A DNA stretch of 64,000 nt. Origin: Prevotella sp. (lineage in GTDB: Bacteria > Bacteroidota > Bacteroidia > Bacteroidales > Bacteroidaceae). The notes under the pieces are model-generated. The model saw nothing but the letters and a program-made list of their open reading frames with translations. It ran no database searches and was not told the origin of the DNA. The DNA is taken from positions 1-64,000 of the forward strand of contig JAFUEP010000036.1 in NCBI GenBank assembly GCA_017470345.1, given 5' to 3'. Made by a program: the position numbers and the translations under genes. Shown in pieces: positions 22,595-30,489 of this stretch. Numbering within the stretch: the stretch's first letter is position 1; the number at the start of each line of letters is the position of its first letter.

Positions 22595-25330
22595 TTAATG
22601 CACCGTGAGCTGCCAGTCAATGCCTAAGGGGTTGTTCTGCATCTGGAGGACGAGGGGCAGGGTGTGGACCTTTGAGATGCGCATCGTCATGCGGGTGCCG
22701 TCGGCATGGCAGGTGACGTCCGTCGCGTTCTCTGCCGTGCGGCGCCAGTTGAGTCCTTCGTAGGTCATCGTGCCGGAGCTGAGCAGTCGGCGGAGGACCG
22801 CACGTGAGACAAACAGGAACGTGCCGCGCGCATCGTGGTGGACGGTACCGTCGTTTTGAGGGTTTAGCCAGCAAAAAACGCCGGTTTCATCGACATCGCG
22901 GCGCGGAATCATGTAATAGGTCTCCTTGCAGCGGACGACGAGCGTGTCGCCCTGCCAGCCGTAGCTGTAGGGCCAGGTGCGGAACTGGCGGTTGAGGGTG
23001 AATGAGACATTGATGCTCTCCTCCGGCCGGAAGGTCTCTTTGAGTTTCTCTGGTGGCGTCGCCTTGTTGCTTTCGGTGACCTTAGACGAACGGGCGCGCT
23101 TTTGCTTGGAGCGGTTCGGGACCGCCTTGAATGCCAGTTCGCCGCCCTCCATGATTTGCTGATGGCTGATCCGGGCGTCGGCGAGTTCCCGACCGTTGAG
23201 GGTGACGCCGCCGAAGCCGTCGCCTTTACCTTTCTTATATATACGTAGGGTGCGGCCGTTGGGCAATGACAGGACCGACTCGTCGAGAAGCGGCAGGTTG
23301 AGAAGGTAGGCGTCGGAGCCGGCCAGGGGGTAGAGCCCCATCATGTGGAAGGCCAGCCAGCTGGACATGGCGCCCGAGTCGTCGTTGCCAGGCAGTCCGT
23401 CGGGGCGGTCGGTGTAATGGTCGCGGACGATCTGATGGATGCGCTCGGTGCTGAGGTCGGGGCGGCCGATCCAGTGGTAAAGGCAAGGCGAGAGGAATGA
23501 CGGCTCGTTCTGCACGTTATAATATCCCTTCTCGAAGAACAGGTCAAGGCGACGGCGGAACTGCTGCGGTCCGCCGCAGGCCTCGATGAGGCCTTCCACG
23601 TCGTGCGGGATGCTGAGCGAATATTCTTCCGACGTGGCTTCGTAGAAGAAGGTCGACCACCAGGGCACGTACCATGGTGCGACCTTGGTCGTTGGGGTGT
23701 AAGGAATCTTGTGAGGCGCGAAGTGGGAGGGGAGGGCGGAGGCTGCCGACGACCGAGGCCCCCAGTCGACGCTGTCGAGCCAGTGGCCTTCGGCATCGCG
23801 GGGCATGATGAAGCCGCGCATGCCGTCGTATTCGTAGTCTGAGCGCCACAGGTTGCGCCAGTTTTTGCTTCTTTGAGTGTAATTTTCGGCGATTCCATCG
23901 TAACCGAGGCCTCGTGCCACCTGGGCGACGCACCAGTCGCAGAAGGCATACTCGACGGTGCGCGTGCCGGCGCGGTCGATGCCGTAGGGGACGTAGCCGA
24001 GGCGTTTGTATTCGTTGAGACCGCCGCGGCCGTGGCGCTCGTGGTCGGCGCCGGGGTCCTGCTCGCCGTCCTTGAGCATGGCCTCGAGGGCGAGCTCGTA
24101 GTCGATCGTTGCGGCAATGCCGCAACGCACCGGACGGGAGGCGGCGGCGCTGTCATGCTGCGGACGGGAGGCGGCGGGGCGACCGAGGGATTTTGCGAAG
24201 GCGTCGGCGATGACCACCTCGGCGTTGGAACCGCCTTGGGTGCGGCCGTTGGAGTCGCCTGAGCGGGCGTCGGGCAGGTAGCCTTCGCGGCGGTAGATGT
24301 TGAGCAGGGCGTTGACGATGGCCACCTCACGATCGGGGTCGAGCAGCGTGATGAGTGGTGTCGACGTGCGGTAGGTGTCCCAGATGGCATAGTAGTCGTC
24401 GTAGTAGGGTGTGTCGGTCCATTTCGGGTTCTCGCCTGTCTTGTCGACGGGCATGAGCATCGTGTGGTAGATGGCGGTGTAGAACATCCGCTTCTGCTCT
24501 TCCGTGCCCTTGATGCTGACCTTGGCGAGCTGTCGGTCCCAGGCTTGGCGGAGCCTCGACAGACAGGCACTGAAGTCGATGGAATCGATGTTTTTTACTG
24601 CCTGTATCGTTGAAACATAGCTGATGCCGACCTTGACAGTGACCAGCGTGTCGGCAAAGGTGAGACGGCCGTCGGCATAGCTGAACGGCTGGTCGGTCTG
24701 CAGCGAGAAATAGACGGTGTAGGCGTCGCCGTTGTTCCATCCGCCGCGCACCCGACTGAATCCGCGCACCTCATGGTTGCTGACAGCTTCCATGCCGCTG
24801 CCCACAAACTGCTGGCGTTCGCGCAGGTCGGGGACGCTGTCCTTGCCTAAGAAGTGGGTGGGGTCGACGAGGAGGCGTCCTTTCTGTGGGAAGTGAAAAC
24901 GGTAGTGGGCGCAGCGCTCGCTCGTCGTGATCTCGGTGCGGATGCCGTTTTCAAAGGTTGTGGCGTAATACCCCAGGGCAATGTCCTCGTGCTGTCGACG
25001 TTGTGGGGTAGGGATGTCGAGGTAGGGCATCAGCAGGATGTTGCCATACTTCTGGCCACCGCCGGTGCCGCTGACGTGCGTCTGCGAGAAACCTGTGACC
25101 ACCTCCGGCATCGGCGCCCAGCCAGCATTGGGTATGACCGTGCAGTCGGGCCCCGGCTTCACCATGCCAAAGGGCATCGAGGGTCCGGGGAAGGTGCGTC
25201 CGACGCCGACGCTGCCGATGCGCGGGTCGACGTGCTGCCAGTTCTGTGCTGTCGCACTGATGCTTAACAGCAAGGACAAAAGGAACATGAGGGGCGAATG
25301 GAAACGGGAGGTCACGGGCAGTAGTCTCAT
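22595..25330 (-). CDS. GH92-family alpha-mannosidase, secreted
   Basis: The 911-aa product starts at the ATG at 25330, overlapping the CapA-like stop by 4 nt; the signal peptide ends near SATAQ. GH92 motifs include VDPRIGSVGVGRTFPGPSMP, GFSQTHVSGTGGG, the catalytic-domain stretch YYDDYYAIWDTYRTSTPLI, GYVPYGIDRAGTRTVEYAF and LPGNDDSGAMSSWLAFHMMG. GH92 enzymes are calcium-dependent exo-acting alpha-mannosidases acting on N-glycan or yeast mannan type chains. Two oddities: residues about 382-408 are encoded by a GC-rich module shared with btuF, and about 170 residues follow the usual C-terminal barrel end, making it longer than the ~750-aa norm. It is the last gene of a five-gene operon. Confidence 0.93.
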   Translation of the reverse strand: MRLLPVTSRFHSPLMFLLSLLLSISATAQNWQHVDPRIGSVGVGRTFPGPSMPFGMVKPGPDCTVIPNAGWAPMPEVVTGFSQTHVSGTGGGQKYGNILLMPYLDIPTPQRRQHEDIALGYYATTFENGIRTEITTSERCAHYRFHFPQKGRLLVDPTHFLGKDSVPDLRERQQFVGSGMEAVSNHEVRGFSRVRGGWNNGDAYTVYFSLQTDQPFSYADGRLTFADTLVTVKVGISYVSTIQAVKNIDSIDFSACLSRLRQAWDRQLAKVSIKGTEEQKRMFYTAIYHTMLMPVDKTGENPKWTDTPYYDDYYAIWDTYRTSTPLITLLDPDREVAIVNALLNIYRREGYLPDARSGDSNGRTQGGSNAEVVIADAFAKSLGRPAASRPQHDSAAASRPVRCGIAATIDYELALEAMLKDGEQDPGADHERHGRGGLNEYKRLGYVPYGIDRAGTRTVEYAFCDWCVAQVARGLGYDGIAENYTQRSKNWRNLWRSDYEYDGMRGFIMPRDAEGHWLDSVDWGPRSSAASALPSHFAPHKIPYTPTTKVAPWYVPWWSTFFYEATSEEYSLSIPHDVEGLIEACGGPQQFRRRLDLFFEKGYYNVQNEPSFLSPCLYHWIGRPDLSTERIHQIVRDHYTDRPDGLPGNDDSGAMSSWLAFHMMGLYPLAGSDAYLLNLPLLDESVLSLPNGRTLRIYKKGKGDGFGGVTLNGRELADARISHQQIMEGGELAFKAVPNRSKQKRARSSKVTESNKATPPEKLKETFRPEESINVSFTLNRQFRTWPYSYGWQGDTLVVRCKETYYMIPRRDVDETGVFCWLNPQNDGTVHHDARGTFLFVSRAVLRRLLSSGTMTYEGLNWRRTAENATDVTCHADGTRMTMRISKVHTLPLVLQMQNNPLGIDWQLTVH
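24109..24187 (+). repeat. GC-rich module embedded in the GH92 gene
   Basis: The plus strand reads GCGGCAATGCCGC, GCACCGGACGGGAGGCGG (the GGACGGGAGGCGGCGG part twice) and GGGGCGACCG, the same order as the btuF module at 8245-8327. It is in frame and encodes an Ala/Ser/Arg/Pro-rich insertion. Confidence 0.65.
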
Positions 25331-26253
25331 GGGCGTGCGATCGTTGGTTTGCAGTTTTTGATGTTGATAGGGATGGTCACTGTGTTGACTTTGTCGGCCG
25401 TGACGTCCAGCCGGACGACGGCGGCGCGGGCGTTGACGGGCTTCGACTGGTCGAAGATGAAGTTGCCGATGCTGTAGTAGATGGGGCGACCGCGATAGTG
25501 CTCGACGGTCTGCAGCGTGTGAGTGTGGTGGCAGATGAGGGCGTCGGCCCCGGCGTCGATCAGGCGGTGGGCCTCCATGCGCTGGCTCGCCGTGGGGCGC
25601 AGCGTGTGCTCGGCGCCCCAGTGGAGGCTGACGACGATGACGGACCTCGGGTCCTGACGGCGCAGCCGGGCCACGCGGCGGAGCAGCGAGTCCATGGGTT
25701 CCTGGCTGACGCTCGGCTTCTGCGGCAAGTAGGCAAAGTTCTCTAAAGCCAGGCGCAGCGAGGCAATGAGCCATACGCGGCGCGGCTGGCGGCAGAGCAG
25801 CACGGGCTTAGCCGCCTCGCTCATGGTCGGTCCGGCGCCTACCGCCACCATGCCAGCCTCGCGGACGTTGCGCTCCGTGTCGGTGAGTCCGCGGCGGCCC
25901 TGGTCGATGCTGTGGTTGTTGGCCAGGTTCAGATGGCTGAACCCATGGCGGCGGAGCACCTGCAGCCACTCCGGCTCGGCGCGGAAGATGAAGCGTTTCT
26001 GCGTCGGGGCCTTGATGCGCGTGGCCGGGCACTCGAGGTTGCCCACCACTGCCTGGGCAGAACGCAGCAAGGAGTCGATGCCCCGTGTGAAGAGGGCATC
26101 GGCTCCTTGTCGTTCAATCGTGCGGCGCACCCCGCGGTCGAGCAGGATGTCGCCGGTGAAGAGGATGGAGGCCTGCTGCGGTTTGTGTTTGTCGGCATGG
26201 CATGCCGACATACAGGACAGGCTAACAGCCAGAGCTATAAAAAACTTTCTCAT
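25327..26253 (-). CDS. CapA-family (PGA synthesis protein-like) lipoprotein
   Basis: This protein of about 308 aa starts at MRKFF (26253) with lipobox SAC at C18; a start two codons upstream is possible. The metallophosphoesterase-like CapA fold is indicated by ILFTGDILLDRGV, VGNLECPAT, FSHLNLANNHSIDQGRRGL, VIVVSLHWGAEHT, GADALICHHTHTLQTVEHY and YYSIGNFIFDQ; His and Asp residues in these motifs are those of the family. CapA homologues are linked to poly-gamma-glutamate capsules, but many Bacteroidota copies lie outside capsule loci, as here. The gene overlaps DUF3160 upstream by about 30 nt and GH92 downstream by 4 nt, so co-translation is likely. The substrate is unknown. Confidence 0.87.
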   Translation of the reverse strand: MRKFFIALAVSLSCMSACHADKHKPQQASILFTGDILLDRGVRRTIERQGADALFTRGIDSLLRSAQAVVGNLECPATRIKAPTQKRFIFRAEPEWLQVLRRHGFSHLNLANNHSIDQGRRGLTDTERNVREAGMVAVGAGPTMSEAAKPVLLCRQPRRVWLIASLRLALENFAYLPQKPSVSQEPMDSLLRRVARLRRQDPRSVIVVSLHWGAEHTLRPTASQRMEAHRLIDAGADALICHHTHTLQTVEHYRGRPIYYSIGNFIFDQSKPVNARAAVVRLDVTADKVNTVTIPINIKNCKPTIARP

Positions 26254-28648
26254 TGTCAATGGGGGCCTGCTTGACGGGGGCGATGACGGGCTTCATCCAT
26301 TCGGGCACGCCCTGCCGCGGGTCGCTCTCGAGACGCTTCTGCCACTCCTCGTCGTTCATGCGCTGCTCACCGTAGGGCCGTGTGAACTCGCGGTAGGAGA
26401 ACACCGCACCGCGCATGAGCCACAGATAGCCCTGCACCTCGATGACGACATAGATCTCGTCGGCCGGGCCCACGCCCTCGTAGAGGATCGACTGTTGCGG
26501 GTTGTTGTCGGCATTAGCTGTGTAGACGTCGGCCACGAGGGCTACCGAGCGCTCCGGGCCCTGCACGTCGTCCCACTCCCACAGCTCGTGGTCCTTGTCG
26601 CGGAGCATGTCGAGCGAGAGGTTCTCGAACGTGGCGCCGATGTGCTTCAGCTGGTCGCACTGCTCCTCGCTCAGGCTGCGTCCGGCCAGCTCGTCCTTGC
26701 TGGTCTGCAGGAGGAAGGCCAGCTGGTCGGCCATCTGCTCACTGATGCTCTTCGCGCGGTCAGTCAGCAGTCCGTAGCTCTGCAGCACGGTGTTGGTCTG
26801 CGTGAGCAGTTCCTGGGCCTTCTGCCAGAACCTGACGTTAGGCTCGACATAGGCCTGCACCACTGGGTCGGGAGGTCCGGCCCCGCCACACTCGGCGCCC
26901 ATGGGCTGCTTGGCATAGAGGATGGCGTCGTGTTTCAGTTCGGTCCATGAGGCCAGGGCGGCGTTCAGTCCCTTGAGTCCCCACTCCGGCGCCAGCATGA
27001 AGTAAGGTGCGGCGCTGTCGGCCGGTGCGGCGACGGTGGCGAGGGCATCGATCCATCGGGTGGCGACTGTCTGCTGCCAGTCGATGCTGTCCATGAGCTG
27101 CTTCATGCGCTCCAGGTTCGGCTTATACTTGTCCCAGCGTTTCGGCTCCTGCAGCTCGTCGATGAGGATGCGCTCGGCCATGGTGTTGCCCATGGCGGCA
27201 AAGATGTCGAGACCGCGCGGGGTGGCCCGCTTCGTGGGCGTCGACTCGTAGTCGACCATCTCCTGCAGCACCTCGGCGTCGGGCTGATAGCGCTGCGGCA
27301 TCAGTCGCACCTTGTTGCGGCCCGAGCGCAGGAACTTCGGCCGGATGCGCGTCTGTTTTTCCGCGATTTCATCGATTTTCTTGCCCAACTCATTGGGGTC
27401 AATATCATCTGTTTCCCCATCAGCCATCATTCTTCCCATTTGCATGATGCTCACGTCGTCGGGCTGTCCCATGAGCCACGTCATGGGCTCGGTCAGTCTC
27501 TTGTAGAGGGCGTTGAGCTTCTTGTTGTCATACACTTCTTGGGCCAGCAGGGAAGCCTTGAACATGTCGAACGGACTGTCGGTCCGGAAGGGAACGGTCT
27601 GCAGCCACATCATCGTGCGGAAATAGCGTTTCAGGGCGTCGCTGCGAGTATAGTGGCCTCGGGGCCGGAACAGACTATATTCAAAGGGCACTTCCGTATA
27701 GCCGAGGAATTCCGACAAGCTGTTTTCGCTCTTCATCACTCGCTCGTACTCGGCCTGTGCCACGGGGTCTTGCTTTGGTGCCTGCTCTATCAGCAGGGCC
27801 TTGGCCACGTTGAAATAAGTGTTGATCCATTTGGTGGCCGCGAGGGTGTCGAACATCTCATCCTCGAATTGTCTGATGGGGAAGGCCTTTTGCGCTTCAT
27901 CGCAGAAATGTCCCAGCAGAGGGTAGAACCGATGTTCTTCCACCTCGCGCAGCAGGGCGTCGAAGTAGAGGTGATAGAGCTGGAGGTAGAGGTCGGTGGT
28001 GACGAACGACGGGAACACGTGGTAGTCGTTCTGCTCGTAGACATGGAACAGCTGCAGATGCTGTGCCGGCATGATGGCGAAGCCGTTGCGGGCGAGCAGC
28101 GAGGTGAGTGCCGGGTCGGCGCCCCCGAGCAGCTGCGAGGCGTTGAGCACACCAGCCACGTTGACGCGCTGCCCCTCGGGGACCTTGAAGTTCAGCCTCC
28201 GCAACTCGTCCTCGCGCGCCTTGACGCGGTCGATGAAGGCCTGCTCCTCGTCGGTATGCTTGAGGACGGCGGGCCGGATGGACTGGTAATACTGCTCGCG
28301 CCATGAGAGCGTGCTGTTCTCGTCGTAGTGCCAGTCGAAGTTCAGCGAGTCGTCGTCGAAGGCCCACATCAGCGAGTCGTACCACGTCGTGCTCAGGTAG
28401 ATGCTGCGCAGGTAGGCATCGCGGAAGGGCAGTCCCCGGCGGGCGTCGAAGGCATGTCGCAGCACGTAGAGGTCGCAGAGCGGCAGAGCCGAGATGTCCA
28501 TGTCGAGGTCGATGGAGTCGATGAGGCTCTCGACGTCGATGTGGCTGACGGGCAGTACGTCGGTGTCCTGTTCCGTCGCCGTCGTCATTTTCTGGTTGCA
28601 GGCAGTGGCCATGATGGCCATTGCACAGGCAAATAGGATCTTTTTCAT
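26222..28648 (-). CDS. DUF3160 family lipoprotein
   Basis: This 808-aa lipoprotein has lipobox ATAC at C17. The body matches DUF3160 proteins: NGFAIMPAQHLQLFHVYEQND, FPSFVTTDLYLQLYHLYFD, LGYTEVPFEYSLFRPRGHY, a long helical middle, and MLAPEWGLKGLNAALASWTELKHDAILYAKQ followed by AYVEPNVRFW near residue 600. The function of the family is not known. The start codon overlaps the stop of the upstream secreted protein by 4 nt, and the 3' end overlaps the CapA-like gene. Exposure to the periplasm or cell surface is inferred from the lipobox. Confidence 0.85.
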   Translation of the reverse strand: MKKILFACAMAIMATACNQKMTTATEQDTDVLPVSHIDVESLIDSIDLDMDISALPLCDLYVLRHAFDARRGLPFRDAYLRSIYLSTTWYDSLMWAFDDDSLNFDWHYDENSTLSWREQYYQSIRPAVLKHTDEEQAFIDRVKAREDELRRLNFKVPEGQRVNVAGVLNASQLLGGADPALTSLLARNGFAIMPAQHLQLFHVYEQNDYHVFPSFVTTDLYLQLYHLYFDALLREVEEHRFYPLLGHFCDEAQKAFPIRQFEDEMFDTLAATKWINTYFNVAKALLIEQAPKQDPVAQAEYERVMKSENSLSEFLGYTEVPFEYSLFRPRGHYTRSDALKRYFRTMMWLQTVPFRTDSPFDMFKASLLAQEVYDNKKLNALYKRLTEPMTWLMGQPDDVSIMQMGRMMADGETDDIDPNELGKKIDEIAEKQTRIRPKFLRSGRNKVRLMPQRYQPDAEVLQEMVDYESTPTKRATPRGLDIFAAMGNTMAERILIDELQEPKRWDKYKPNLERMKQLMDSIDWQQTVATRWIDALATVAAPADSAAPYFMLAPEWGLKGLNAALASWTELKHDAILYAKQPMGAECGGAGPPDPVVQAYVEPNVRFWQKAQELLTQTNTVLQSYGLLTDRAKSISEQMADQLAFLLQTSKDELAGRSLSEEQCDQLKHIGATFENLSLDMLRDKDHELWEWDDVQGPERSVALVADVYTANADNNPQQSILYEGVGPADEIYVVIEVQGYLWLMRGAVFSYREFTRPYGEQRMNDEEWQKRLESDPRQGVPEWMKPVIAPVKQAPIDNEKVFYSSGC

Positions 28649-29211
28649 TGGTTCAGATATTTAATGGCTGTAGTTTTGTCAGTGTTCTTGATCAGAAAGC
28701 GTTCGAAGTAGGGGCCGAAGTCGCGCCAGCGGTATTCGCTGACGGCGTAGGACGAGCTGTCGGGCGTGGTCTCCAGGGCGCGGATGCGGCCGTCGGCGAA
28801 GCGGAAGTCGACCAGCACGCCGCCCAGCCGCGAGCCCAGCCACATCGGCCGCGCATGGCCGTCGATCTGCTTGAAGATGAACAGGCGGCGACCCTTCTCA
28901 GGATGGAAGCGCGTCGACTTGACGACGCCCACCAGGGCGTCCTCGCTGCCGTCGCCGTCGACGTCGCCCGTCTGAAACCGGTAGACGGGGTAGGGCAGCG
29001 CCCAGTCGTTCAGCTGGTAAGCCGAATCGTTCTGACGGGTGAGGGTGAAAGCCCCCTCCAACCTCCTGGCCCCCTCCAACCTCCCCCCACTGGGGGAGGC
29101 TTTTGTGGCGGATAATTCTGGCGCAGCAGCCTCCCCCAGTGGGGGGAGGTTGGAGGGGGCCAAGGCTGCCAGACATGCCAGAGCCGCCCAAGCCCACCAC
29201 CGCCGCCTCAT
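28645..29211 (-). CDS. small secreted protein with FG-GAP-like calcium loop
   Basis: This 188-aa protein has a signal peptide (MRRRWWAWAALACLAALA). Residues about 20-52 are encoded by a perfect 33-bp inverted repeat element and are Pro/Gly/Ser/Glu rich, so they are probably not ancestral to the fold. The rest contains YRFQTGDVDGDGSEDALVGV, a Dx[DN]xDG calcium-binding loop as in FG-GAP repeats, then RRLFIFKQIDGHARPMWLGS. I do not recognise a named family. It overlaps both neighbours by 4 nt (thioredoxin-like gene upstream, DUF3160 downstream), so it belongs firmly to the operon. Confidence 0.75.
   Translation of the reverse strand: MRRRWWAWAALACLAALAPSNLPPLGEAAAPELSATKASPSGGRLEGARRLEGAFTLTRQNDSAYQLNDWALPYPVYRFQTGDVDGDGSEDALVGVVKSTRFHPEKGRRLFIFKQIDGHARPMWLGSRLGGVLVDFRFADGRIRALETTPDSSSYAVSEYRWRDFGPYFERFLIKNTDKTTAIKYLNQ
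29051..29161. repeat. perfect 33-bp inverted repeat element inside a coding region
   Basis: The arms 29068-29100 and 29129-29161 are exact reverse complements separated by 28 bp. A partial extra copy (GCCCCCTCCAACCTCC) starts at 29051. The element is translated in frame in the small secreted protein. It has no transposase and resembles a miniature palindromic element. Confidence 0.9.
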
Positions 29212-30353
29212 AGCAGGGCGCGGATCTCAGCCTCGAGGTCGTCCATCTGCGACGAGCGCTTCTGCAGCTGGTTCTGGCGGTCGATGGTGAAGAACTCAGG
29301 CACGGCCTGCACATTATATTTCGCGAGCGACTCGCCCTCGGCGTCGCGCACCGTGATCCAGGGCAGCTGAGCCACCTGCTGCTTCCAGAAGTGCTCGTCG
29401 GGGTCGATGCTGACCTGATAGATCTCCAGTCCGCGGTCGTGATACTTGTTATAAAGCTCGCGCAGCAGGAGGATGCGGGCGGCCGACTCCGACGTGGCGA
29501 AGGCGTGGAAGTCGAGCAGCACCACGCGGCCCTTCAGCTCCGTCAGCGTGCGCATCTGCCCCTTGTTGTCAGGCAGCCGCAGGTCGACGACGCCCGACTG
29601 GATGACCTTCCCGGCGTCGATCACCTGATTTTCGCGGGCCTGCACCGTGCGCGCCTCGTTCATGCTCTTCAGCGTGATGTTGCGCAGGTTCTGCGCCCGC
29701 TCCGACTCGGGGAAGAACGTGTCCCAGTAGGTGGCCACGGCGCCGAACGTGCGCATGTCGTCGCGGCTGGCGTGGGGGTTGAAGATGGGCGCGGAGCCGA
29801 GCGTCTGGAACAGGGCGAAGTAGGACGACGTCTGGTCCGGGCCCGCGAAGATGTAGTTCTTGACCACGTCCTGCTTGTAGCGCTCGACGAGCGCGTCGAT
29901 CGAGTCGGCCAGCTCCTGTCCGATGTAGCCCTGCCCGAGGGCTATGGCCTGCCGCTGCAGCGCCTGCTGCTTGAGGGCCAGCTGGCGGATGCGCTCGCAG
30001 TTGTCCGACCCGCTGACGGCATAGTTGGCCGCCATGCCGGGATACTTCGCCCGGATGCTGACCGTCTCCGTGGAGTCGACGGAGAAGTTGATGATCTGGC
30101 CGTCGATGCGCAGCACGTAGAAGTCGGGCGCCTCGGGGGCATCGGCCTTGAAACTGAAGGCGCCGTCGGCCGTGAGCCGCACCGAGTCGATCACGGTGGG
30201 CCCGCTGAGCGCCATGTGGTGCAGGTAGAGCATGGAGTCCTGAGCCCCCTCGATGGTGCCCTCGACGGTGAACGTTGCCTTTTGTGTGCATGCGCCCAGC
30301 ATGGCTGCTGCCACTGCCGGTGCGATGAGCCTGAGAATCTTGTATGTTTTCAT
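29208..30353 (-). CDS. thioredoxin-fold lipoprotein with DUF4369-like N-terminal domain, lacking CxxC
   Basis: The likely product is 381 aa, starting at 30353 (or the adjacent ATG at 30356). The promoter at 30374-30405 excludes the longer frame to 30404, because transcription would begin inside it. The lipobox is GAC at C22. Residues about 25-110 are DUF4369-like (FTVEGTIEGAQDSMLYLHH). The C-terminal part is TlpA/AhpC-TSA-like (LKGRVVLLDFHAFATSESA ... VPEFFTIDRQNQ), but the active-site Cys pair is replaced by FATSES. Disulfide chemistry is therefore unlikely; a binding or structural role is inferred. It is the first gene of the operon ending in GH92. Confidence 0.85.
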   Translation of the reverse strand: MKTYKILRLIAPAVAAAMLGACTQKATFTVEGTIEGAQDSMLYLHHMALSGPTVIDSVRLTADGAFSFKADAPEAPDFYVLRIDGQIINFSVDSTETVSIRAKYPGMAANYAVSGSDNCERIRQLALKQQALQRQAIALGQGYIGQELADSIDALVERYKQDVVKNYIFAGPDQTSSYFALFQTLGSAPIFNPHASRDDMRTFGAVATYWDTFFPESERAQNLRNITLKSMNEARTVQARENQVIDAGKVIQSGVVDLRLPDNKGQMRTLTELKGRVVLLDFHAFATSESAARILLLRELYNKYHDRGLEIYQVSIDPDEHFWKQQVAQLPWITVRDAEGESLAKYNVQAVPEFFTIDRQNQLQKRSSQMDDLEAEIRALL

Positions 30354-30373
30354 CATTTTGGTAAATTTGGGTG

Positions 30374-30405
30374 CAAAGATAACACTTTTATTCATAAAAA
30401 ACAAA
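30374..30405 (-). promoter_or_regulatory. promoter of the five-gene GH92 operon
   Basis: Minus-strand TTTG (30405-30402), 20-nt spacer and TATCTTTG (30381-30374) match the consensus perfectly. Transcription would start near 30367, leaving a leader of only about 11-14 nt before the ATG pair. Confidence 0.88.
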
Positions 30406-30445
30406 AAAAAGAAGCGTAGAATTCTTTTATTTGTCTAATTATGTG

Positions 30446-30453
30446 TAACTTTG
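30446..30453 (+). promoter_or_regulatory. pnp promoter -7 element
   Basis: TAACTTTG fits TAnnTTTG and lies 36 nt upstream of the pnp start codon. The -33 box is not evident. It is divergent from the GH92-operon promoter 40 bp away. Confidence 0.6.
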
Positions 30454-30489
30454 CGCCGTTTTTTATTTTTAGATGTTTTTTAATTTAAG

